A stretch of DNA of 7,696 bases from Rubrobacter sp. (GTDB lineage Bacteria > Actinomycetota > Rubrobacteria > Rubrobacterales > Rubrobacteraceae), in assembly GCA_019247245.1 (NCBI GenBank), contig JAFAPF010000306.1, positions 1-7,696 on the forward strand, in the 5' to 3' direction. Shown here piece after piece: positions 1-4,970 of this stretch. Under the pieces are notes generated by a model. It was not told where the DNA came from, searched no databases, and was given only the letters and a program-made list of their open reading frames with translations. Position 1 is the first letter of the stretch, and each line of letters opens with the position of its first letter. The position numbers were made by a program, and so were the translations under genes.

Positions 1-137
1 CTATCCTGAAGAGTCGGTAGGTGTAGTGATTATGGGAACACCTCGCGCTACGATCACGAAACCATTCTCGATGCTATTATTAGGGTTGCATGGGCATGAC
101 CATAAACCCTGAAGGGACGTTCATGGACCTAGTACTA
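1..137. other. Left-edge stretch without an assigned gene
   Basis: No supported gene. Short open stretches exist on both strands: on the plus strand, codons 2-112 read YPEESVGVVIMGTPRATITK onward and end in TGA. None has a recognisable family. An imperfect hairpin at 82-110 (AGGGTT with AACCCT outside, ATGG with CCAT inside) lacks a T-run. The vanished C-terminal third of the hydrolase would be expected here, but I could not find it in any frame. Confidence 0.4.
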
Positions 138-477
138 GCTTGCATAACGGGCAAGGATCGTCCCGGGCGGCATCGGAAAACGCTAGCCATCGTCCAACTC
201 TACCACCTGCTTCTCGATGTGCGGCCTAGCTTCGACCGGGAACGTGTCGATGAGGGCGACGCCATCGGTAGGTGGTGCGGTGCAACAGGTACACTAGCCT
301 TTACGTCGATGATATGCGTCTCGAGATCTATCTCAGGACGTGCTAGGTGCTCCCGTTCCCCCAGACCCGTGAGGGTGACGGGGTAAGCGTCATACTCCTG
401 ATCTCGGAGCCTACGGTCATAGGCTGCTAGCATCAACCCCCAAGCCAGGCACCACTGACCAACACGTAAGTAGCCAT
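138..477 (-). pseudogene. Decayed alpha/beta hydrolase (salicylate-esterase-like family)
   Basis: Remnant of a roughly 230-residue alpha/beta hydrolase, reconstructed by moving between frames. It starts at an ATG (477-475) preceded by AAGGAG (491-486, 8-base spacing) and reads MATYVLVSGAWLGG, the family's usual N-terminal beta strand and oxyanion region. The two Trp codons of the expected GGWCWQ are stops (TGA 435-433, TAG 429-427). A one-base frame change near 421 leads into YDRRLRDQEYDAYPVTLTG, then LGEREHLARPEIDLETHIID. At about 301 the sequence jumps straight to RLVYL (300-286), so roughly 35-45 codons are missing, including the GHSxGG nucleophile elbow. Another one-base shift at 285 gives DGVALIDTFPVEARPHIEKQ and VVELDDG, followed by a third Trp-to-TAG (185-183) and RFPMPPG. 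The C-terminal third with the catalytic His is not recognisable. Family recognition is strong and the exact left end is uncertain. It cannot make an active enzyme. Confidence 0.85.
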
Positions 478-485
478 CGAAAGAT

Positions 486-491
486 CTCCTT
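486..491 (-). promoter_or_regulatory. Ribosome binding site of the dead hydrolase gene
   Basis: AAGGAG on the minus strand, eight bases before the ATG at 477. It is a near-perfect Shine-Dalgarno sequence. It fixes the original start of the decayed hydrolase and shows that the translation signal has outlived the reading frame. A 10-base palindrome, CCTTCGAAGG (505-514), lies just upstream; it may be chance. Confidence 0.7.
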
Positions 492-535
492 CGTGAGCGA
501 TCCACCTTCGAAGGACTGTACTTTAACGTTTCGTC

Positions 536-1582
536 CTATTGGAGGGGTAGGGGAGGCTCGAGCCATGCCGGTTCGCGGCTAACCTCCAGTTCGTCTACCC
601 ACTTGACCCAAACGTACCCGCGGTAGGCTGGCGCAACCAGCCGCAGCGGGAAGCCGTGTCCGATGGAGAGCCTCTCACCCTCGACGTGAGTCGCCAATAG
701 GAGGTGAGCAGCCTCGTCCAGCGGGAACCGGCGAGAGTAACCAGTGGCAGAGCGGAACAGGAGGCTGCTCGCATCGTCCTTGAGCCCAGCTTGCTCCAGC
801 AAGTCGCTCACCGGCACCCCAACCCAGTTCTGAACTGTATACCAGCCGCCAGTGCAGTCGAGCGTGGCCTGGCGGATGGCGCTGCCGAGTATCAGGACCT
901 CATCATAGGAGAGGTTGGTCTCGCGCTCGACCTCGCCACTGATCCTGAGCCGCCAGCGGTTGGGATCGATCTGTGGTATCGGGTCGGTAAGCCAGTTGGT
1001 GAAGGGGTGGCGGTTACCGGCGTAGCTACCCTCCTCGCGTGAGCCGGTGAAGCGGCGCACCGACCCAGACGGCGCGACAAGAGCGAAGAGGACCTCCTGG
1101 ACACCTAAGATGACGAAGCCGACCGCCAGCAGGCCCAGCATACGGAGCGTCGCCCGTCGGCCGATCAAGTCCGTCCGGCTCGGTTGCGGCCATCGTAGGA
1201 ACGTGTGTGTCAGGAACAGCGGAATGAGGAGCACAGAAAGCATGATGTGCAGACTCAGACCGGTCCAACTCCCCAGCACCGGCACTGGGATGCGTGGTAG
1301 CCACCCGAAGACCCACGATAACCCCGTGGCGAGCGAACCGAGGAAGATGATGCCGCCGACCGCCGAGAGCGCGGTGTCAACGCGGAGCCTACGGTGACGG
1401 TAGGACCGCACCGCTATTCTGGCCTTCCAGATCAACAGCACGATCAGTGTGAGGCCGCCGGAACGGTGGAACCAGAAGAGCCACCGATAGTTTGGGTCCC
1501 CGGCCAGGAAGCTGCTCAACCCTGTAGCCACCTCGAACACCAGCAGGAGCATGATGGCGACGTTAACCGCCCTACCGCTCAT
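536..1582 (-). CDS. Membrane-anchored molybdopterin-binding oxidoreductase (sulfite oxidase-type domain)
   Basis: Predicted 348-residue protein with two parts. The N-terminal half has about five hydrophobic helices (near residues 7-27, 35-56, 70-93, 107-129, 146-170). The C-terminal half (about 190-340) is an oxidoreductase molybdopterin-binding domain of the sulfite oxidase / YedY class. Its expected molybdenum ligand is Cys243, in LDCTGGWYTVQNW, followed by the usual GVPVSDLLEQAGL and, near the end, AYRGYVWVKWVDELEVS. His39, His112 and His126 lie in or beside helices 2 and 4, so heme b binding in a cytochrome b-like fold is possible but not shown. The frame opens at a GTG at 1624, but I prefer the ATG at 1582: an AGGAG lies upstream (1600-1596, a rather long 13-base spacing), the GTG has no ribosome site, and the first helix then begins at the N-terminus. 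The dead hydrolase starts 58 bases downstream. Substrate and electron partner are unknown. Confidence 0.85.
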   Translation of the reverse strand: MSGRAVNVAIMLLLVFEVATGLSSFLAGDPNYRWLFWFHRSGGLTLIVLLIWKARIAVRSYRHRRLRVDTALSAVGGIIFLGSLATGLSWVFGWLPRIPVPVLGSWTGLSLHIMLSVLLIPLFLTHTFLRWPQPSRTDLIGRRATLRMLGLLAVGFVILGVQEVLFALVAPSGSVRRFTGSREEGSYAGNRHPFTNWLTDPIPQIDPNRWRLRISGEVERETNLSYDEVLILGSAIRQATLDCTGGWYTVQNWVGVPVSDLLEQAGLKDDASSLLFRSATGYSRRFPLDEAAHLLLATHVEGERLSIGHGFPLRLVAPAYRGYVWVKWVDELEVSREPAWLEPPLPLQ

Positions 1583-1632
1583 AATGACGCGTTTACTCCT
1601 TTGCAGTAAGGCTCCAAATCGCACTCGCAGCT

Positions 1633-1638
1633 ATAGTA
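1633..1638 (-). promoter_or_regulatory. Candidate -10 element for the molybdopterin oxidoreductase gene
   Basis: TACTAT on the minus strand, a good match to the consensus -10, lies about 50 bases before the preferred ATG at 1582. Transcription from it would begin near 1626, which makes the GTG at 1624 an unlikely start. I see no convincing -35 hexamer at the normal distance, so this is weak. Confidence 0.25.
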
Positions 1639-1861
1639 CCAGCCGTACCAGCGTGGGAGCGTTTCGATCTTGGTACGCGACCCTCTTAGGTAAGCTCGAA
1701 CGGAGTTGCCCAGTAGCACGGGGAGATGGTTAAGACCGTGTTCCGGTTCAGTTAGTCCTCTAAGCCCTTCGGCCGGCAAGTCGTGCAGATACTTGTCTAA
1801 TAATCATAGGACGTCTTAGGATGCCCAGAATCCAGCATAGGACTGAGTCTATATGCTCTAA
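1639..1861. other. Intergenic stretch without an assigned gene
   Basis: The stretch between the oxidoreductase promoter candidate and the small frame at 1862 holds no gene I can support. On the minus strand an open stretch from about 1803 to 1579 contains a segment (LDKYLHDLPAEGLRGLTEPE and onward) that could be an old coding fragment. It has no recognisable domain, no ribosome site, and runs into the oxidoreductase gene in another frame. Two copies of CATAGGAC (1805-1812 and 1836-1843, 31 bases apart) could be a binding-site pair or chance. Confidence 0.4.
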
Positions 1862-2011
1862 CTACCCAACCCCCTTTTCGTTGATTATCCGGTAGAGATC
1901 AACCGCAGGCTGTCCATTGAGCCAGAACTCCGGGCTGATGGCCCTCACCTTTGCCGGTTCTAGGGTCATCGAGAGGGCGACGAGCCGCTTGCCGTTGATG
2001 ATCTCGTTCAC
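1862..2011 (-). CDS. Possible small protein or 3' remnant of a lost gene, unrecognised
   Basis: A minus-strand frame of 49 codons from a GTG at 2011 to TAG at 1864-1862. The frame is open back to an in-frame TAG at 2038-2036. Its composition is protein-like (VNEIINGKRLVALSMTLEPA, then KVRAISPEFWLNGQPAVDLY, ending RIINEKGVG), with hydrophobic and charged residues alternating as in a folded domain. I do not recognise a family. No ribosome binding site precedes the GTG, and an internal ATG (1969-1967) has no better one. It follows the amino-acid transporter ATPase by only 34 bases on the same strand. Either it is a short last gene of that operon, or it is the tail of a longer gene whose 5' part was deleted. 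The second reading fits the decay seen elsewhere in the window. Confidence 0.35.
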   Translation of the reverse strand: MNEIINGKRLVALSMTLEPAKVRAISPEFWLNGQPAVDLYRIINEKGVG

Positions 2012-2016
2012 CCGGA

Positions 2017-2040
2017 CGTAGGGCGGCCGGATCCTCTACG
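2017..2040 (-). terminator. Hairpin after the ABC importer operon
   Basis: On the minus strand CGTAG-A-GG pairs with CC-CTACG around a nine-base loop (ATCCGGCCG), starting five bases after the TAA of the ATPase gene. The position suits an operon-end hairpin. There is no following T-run, so it is not a standard intrinsic terminator; it may protect the 3' end or be incidental. Confidence 0.3.
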
Positions 2041-2045
2041 CAAGC

Positions 2046-2801
2046 TTAGAGGCGGCCCGCCGCGATAATGCGCTGGAGGAACTGACGAGTACGAGGATGC
2101 TCGGGCGACTTGAAGATCTGCTCTGGCGGGCCTTGCTCCAGGATCTTGCCTGCGTCGAGGAAGCACACGCGGCTTGCGATGTCACGCGCGAAGCTCATTT
2201 CGTGGGTGGCGACGAGCATAGTCATCCCCTCCTCGGCGAGCTCCTTGATGGCGTTCAGGACCTCGGCGACGAGTTCGGGGTCCAGGGCGCTCGTCACCTC
2301 ATCCAGCAACATAATGTCCGGTTTCATGGCCAGCGACCGCACGATGGCGACGCGTTGTTGCTGGCCGCCGGAGAGACGGTCGGGATATTCGTGCTTTTTG
2401 TCGAGCAGCCCGAAGCGCTCAAGCAATCCTAGCGCGCGCTCCTGGGCGTTCTTACCATCTATCCGGAGGGCTTGGCGTGGTGCGAGTGTGATATTTTGCA
2501 GGACGGTCATGTGGGGGAACAGGTTAAAGGACTGGAAGACGATACCGATACGTTGACGGATGCGGTTGACGTTGACGCCTTCGGCTGTGATCTCCTCTCC
2601 CTCCACTACGATGCGCCCAGAATCGATGGGCTCGATAAGGTTGATGCACCTGAGCAGAGTGGATTTGCCCGAGCCCGAAGCGCCGATCAGGCATACGACT
2701 TCGTGCCGGTTTACGGATAAGCTGATCCCCTTCAACACCTCGTTGGCCCCAAAGGCCTTTTGGACGTCTTCGACTACGAGAGGCACGCGGTTGCTCTTCA
2801 C
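2046..2801 (-). CDS. Polar amino-acid ABC transporter, ATP-binding protein
   Basis: A 251-residue cytoplasmic ATPase that powers the importer encoded with it, of the GlnQ/HisP type. All motifs are intact: Walker A GASGSGKST (residues 40-48), Q-loop Gln90 in VFQSFNLFPHMTV, signature LSGGQQQR (143-150), Walker B IMLLDE (163-168) followed by the D-loop SALD, and switch His200 in ATHEMSFARDI. Length and the C-terminal FLQRIIAAGRL are typical of the family. The start is GTG at 2801, overlapping the permease TGA in a 4-base GTGA, a common sign of translational coupling. Exact amino-acid specificity cannot be read from the ATPase. Confidence 0.96.
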   Translation of the reverse strand: MKSNRVPLVVEDVQKAFGANEVLKGISLSVNRHEVVCLIGASGSGKSTLLRCINLIEPIDSGRIVVEGEEITAEGVNVNRIRQRIGIVFQSFNLFPHMTVLQNITLAPRQALRIDGKNAQERALGLLERFGLLDKKHEYPDRLSGGQQQRVAIVRSLAMKPDIMLLDEVTSALDPELVAEVLNAIKELAEEGMTMLVATHEMSFARDIASRVCFLDAGKILEQGPPEQIFKSPEHPRTRQFLQRIIAAGRL

Positions 2802-3712
2802 GCGATAGCCCCGGCCTGCCTCCGGCGCTTGTCGCGTGCGATCAGCCGGTCGGTGAAGCGTGCTAGGGGGATTGTTATCAGCACGAACAGCAGTGCCGCT
2901 ACCACGTAGCTCGCGTAGTTGAACTGCGCCGCCCCGTAGATCTGGGCTGCCCGGGCCGCCTCGATCGAACCGAGCACCGAAACGAGCGCCGTATCCTTCT
3001 GCAGGCCGATGAAGTCGTTGAGCAGTGGCGGAATAACGCGCCGCACGGCCTGCGGTAGGATCACAAACCTCAAGGCTTGCCAGCGCGTGAGACCGAGCGA
3101 GCGGGCCGCCGCGTTCTGGCTCTCGGGCACAGACTCGATGCCGGCCCTGTACACCTCCGCAACGTATGCCGAGTAGACCAAGACCAGGGCGACGATACCG
3201 TAGGTGACGTCGGATAGGTACGAGAAGAACCGTAGGCCGAGACCCGGTATCCCGAACCCGATAACGTAAAGCACTAGGATCAACGGGACCCCACGAAATA
3301 GATCGGTGTACGCGACCGCAACCACCCGAAAGGGGAAAAAGGCAGGGCCTGGCATTCCCCGAACGATCGCTATCACCAGGGCGAGAATCAGGATTAGCAT
3401 CTCGGAGATCGTGAAGATTTCGACGTTCAGTAGAAACGCCTCGGCGACCGAGGGCGTGCCTCCCGTGCCGAGAAACGATTGCTTTAGGTGGAACCAGCTG
3501 AAGAAGCGCTGCCGAACGATCTCGCTCCCGGGAGCCATTGTGGCCACCACCGCTATAAAGCCGAAGAACAGGATCGTGCTCGCGCTTGAGCCTAAGACCG
3601 CGCGGTTGCCTAGGACGCGCGAGCCCCGGCCCAAGGTTGGGGGCGACGATGGCGGGCTCACGGCCTCTATCGGGTCGAGCTTACGATCGGGACCTGTGTC
3701 CCCGGCGGTCAT
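2798..3712 (-). CDS. Polar amino-acid ABC transporter, permease
   Basis: A 304-residue inner-membrane permease of the His/Glu/Gln/Arg/opine family (BPD_transp_1 fold). A Pro/Ser-rich cytoplasmic tail of about 40 residues precedes the first helix (near 43-60). The core domain runs from about residue 90 to 290, with FRGVPLILVLYVIGFG (139-154), the counterpart of the family's RGxPLxxQL helix. The EAA coupling loop that contacts the ATPase is AEVYRAGIESVPESQNAAAR then SLGLTRWQALRFVILPQA (about 185-222). Only one permease gene is present, so the transporter is probably a homodimer; some relatives use two. ATG at 3712 follows the binding-protein stop by 10 bases, with AGGA upstream inside the end of that gene. 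The long N-terminal tail and the roughly 30-residue segment after helix 1 (about 61-90) are somewhat longer than in minimal family members. Confidence 0.95.
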   Translation of the reverse strand: MTAGDTGPDRKLDPIEAVSPPSSPPTLGRGSRVLGNRAVLGSSASTILFFGFIAVVATMAPGSEIVRQRFFSWFHLKQSFLGTGGTPSVAEAFLLNVEIFTISEMLILILALVIAIVRGMPGPAFFPFRVVAVAYTDLFRGVPLILVLYVIGFGIPGLGLRFFSYLSDVTYGIVALVLVYSAYVAEVYRAGIESVPESQNAAARSLGLTRWQALRFVILPQAVRRVIPPLLNDFIGLQKDTALVSVLGSIEAARAAQIYGAAQFNYASYVVAALLFVLITIPLARFTDRLIARDKRRRQAGAIA

Positions 3713-3722
3713 CCTGGCAGTC

Positions 3723-4556
3723 CTAATCCTTAAAGGTCGGGATGCTCAAGTAGTCTTGCAGCCACTTCTCTTGGAGGTTTCGCAGGCTCCCATCTTGCTT
3801 CATATCGCCCAGAACCTCGTTCACGCAGCCCACAAGCGGGTTGCCTTTCTCGAAGAGCATCCCGAGCTCCTCGTTCATGGGATATTGGCCGACCACGACC
3901 GAGCCTTCGATCTCGTTGTCGCGCAAGTACACCGTCGTGACCAAATCGGTCACGATGGCGTCGATCTGGCCGCTCTCCAGGGCCGACTTGGCGTCGTTAG
4001 TCGAGTCGTAGATCTTCGGTTGCTTACTGGGCTGAATAGTCTCGTTGATGAAGTCGAGGCTGGTGGTTCCTACCTGAGTGCCGAGCTGTGCATCCTTGAG
4101 GTCGGAGATGTTCTTTGCGCTGGCCACCGGAGAGTTTTTGAGCCCCAGCACGCCCTGGGCATTATCGAAGTAGCCATCGCTGAAGTCCACGGCCTGCTCC
4201 CGCTCGGGCGTGATAGAGATCTGGTTGACATCGAAGTCGAAGTTCTTCGAGCCCGGAGCGTAGGAGCGGTTGAACGGCTCGACTACCCACTTAATAGGGA
4301 GGTTCATGCGTGTGGCGATCTCGTTCGCCATCTCCCCCTCGAAGCCCGAGTAGTTTTCGGACGACCCCTCGAACCATGGCGGGTATGCTGGCTGATCGGT
4401 TGCCACCGTCAGGACGCCCTTCTCAAAGAGGGGTGGGTTTTCTACGTCGCACGACTCCGTGACCTTCGAGCCTCCCGAGCTTTGCCCGGCACAGGCATTC
4501 AGCAATACGCTCGCGACTAAAACACCAACCAGCATCACTCGCTTCAAGACGTGCAA
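3723..4556 (-). CDS. Amino-acid ABC transporter substrate-binding lipoprotein
   Basis: Extracytoplasmic solute-binding protein of the SBP_bac_3 family, 277 residues from a TTG start. Residues 1-22 form a lipoprotein signal: Lys5 and Arg6, a hydrophobic run, then lipobox LLNAC with lipidated Cys22. A Ser/Gly linker leads into the binding domain (about 40-270). Family hallmarks include GVLTVATDQPAYPPWFEG, the DFDVNQISITPEREQAVDFS segment whose Arg typically holds the ligand carboxylate, and LGTQVGTTS in the second lobe. The TTG at 4556 keeps the basic n-region but sits very close to GGGGAAG; a TTG at 4547 is an equally good alternative, while an ATG at 4535 would remove the positive charges. 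It is the first gene of the three-gene importer. The ligand is probably a polar amino acid. Confidence 0.93.
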   Translation of the reverse strand: MHVLKRVMLVGVLVASVLLNACAGQSSGGSKVTESCDVENPPLFEKGVLTVATDQPAYPPWFEGSSENYSGFEGEMANEIATRMNLPIKWVVEPFNRSYAPGSKNFDFDVNQISITPEREQAVDFSDGYFDNAQGVLGLKNSPVASAKNISDLKDAQLGTQVGTTSLDFINETIQPSKQPKIYDSTNDAKSALESGQIDAIVTDLVTTVYLRDNEIEGSVVVGQYPMNEELGMLFEKGNPLVGCVNEVLGDMKQDGSLRNLQEKWLQDYLSIPTFKD

Positions 4557-4575
4557 CTTCCCCGATATACCTTTA

Positions 4576-4596
4576 CGGCCCTATCCAACAGGGCCG
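4576..4596 (-). promoter_or_regulatory. Perfect hairpin in the leader of the ABC importer operon
   Basis: CGGCCCT and AGGGCCG form a perfect 7-base stem around a 7-base loop (4583-4589), 20 bases before the TTG start of the binding-protein gene and 40 bases after the ferredoxin stop. There is no T-run on either strand, so it is not a classic terminator. It could separate the ferredoxin transcript from the importer or control the importer's leader. Confidence 0.4.
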
Positions 4597-4636
4597 ACGT
4601 CTACATCTCGGTTCTAGTTTAACGGCTTTTAAGAGG

Positions 4637-4906
4637 TTAAGCGTCCAGCACCACGTCGGAGAGGGGACTGCCGATGCAGATGAGACGATAACCTTTCTCC
4701 AGCTCCTCGTCGGAGATCGCGAAGGCCATGTCCTGGTCCATCTCGCCCTCCAAGCACTTCTGTATACAGGTAGTGCAGGTGCCGCTGCGACAGTCGTAGG
4801 GGAGATGCATCCCAGCATCTTCGGCAGCTTCGAGGATGTACTCGTCTTCAGCGACCTCTATGGTTACACCCCTCTTTTCGAAGGTCACTTTGTGCTTCTT
4901 CGCCAT
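4637..4906 (-). CDS. Plant-type [2Fe-2S] ferredoxin
   Basis: An 89-residue cytoplasmic electron carrier. The cluster ligands are Cys39, Cys44, Cys47 (CRSGTCTTC, pattern C-x4-C-x2-C) and Cys77 in LICIGSPLSDV, 29 residues later, which is the plant and cyanobacterial ferredoxin spacing. Cys51 is extra and not part of the motif. The N-terminal beta strands (KVTFEKRGVTIEVAEDEYIL) and acidic surface (MDQDMAFAISDEELE) are typical. ATG at 4906 has AGGAG a few bases upstream. The gene follows the USP fusion by 64 bases on the same strand with only a hairpin between, so the two are likely co-transcribed, making the ferredoxin a plausible electron partner. No reductase or dependent oxygenase is adjacent. 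Confidence 0.95.
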   Translation of the reverse strand: MAKKHKVTFEKRGVTIEVAEDEYILEAAEDAGMHLPYDCRSGTCTTCIQKCLEGEMDQDMAFAISDEELEKGYRLICIGSPLSDVVLDA

Positions 4907-4923
4907 GCTTCTCCTATAAAGGC

Positions 4924-4948
4924 CCCGACCCCGACTTGCGGGAGCGGG
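4924..4948 (-). promoter_or_regulatory. GC-rich hairpin between the USP fusion and ferredoxin genes
   Basis: On the minus strand CCCG-CT-CCCG pairs with CGGG-GT-CGGG around the loop CAAGT: two 4-base GC blocks separated by one mismatch and one G-T wobble. It ends less than 20 bases before the ferredoxin start, just ahead of its ribosome binding site, and has no T-run. An RNA-processing or stabilising element that sets the ferredoxin level relative to the upstream gene is more likely than a terminator. This is inference from position. Confidence 0.4.
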
Positions 4949-4970
4949 ACCTCCGGGAGCTTCCTCTCTT

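Noticed and set aside
82..110. Imperfect hairpin near the left edge
   Set aside because: Short interrupted stem and no T-run on either strand; no gene end to which it could belong.
2..112. Plus-strand 36-codon tail entering from the left edge
   Set aside because: Possibly the end of a gene outside the window, but too short and without recognisable motif; the opposite strand reads equally well.
1579..1779. Minus-strand 66-codon frame upstream of the molybdopterin oxidoreductase
   Set aside because: Partly protein-like, but it runs into the start of the oxidoreductase in another frame, has no ribosome site and matches no family I know. Kept only as a note in the intergenic entry.
1805..1843. 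Two copies of CATAGGAC 31 bases apart
   Set aside because: Eight bases repeated twice is weak evidence; no further copies, no palindromic structure and no clear promoter nearby.
3306..4520. Long plus-strand open frame of 404 codons
   Set aside because: It lies antisense to the binding protein and permease genes, which carry full family motifs. Its translation has no recognisable domain and repetitive Leu/Val/Arg composition typical of a GC-rich shadow frame.
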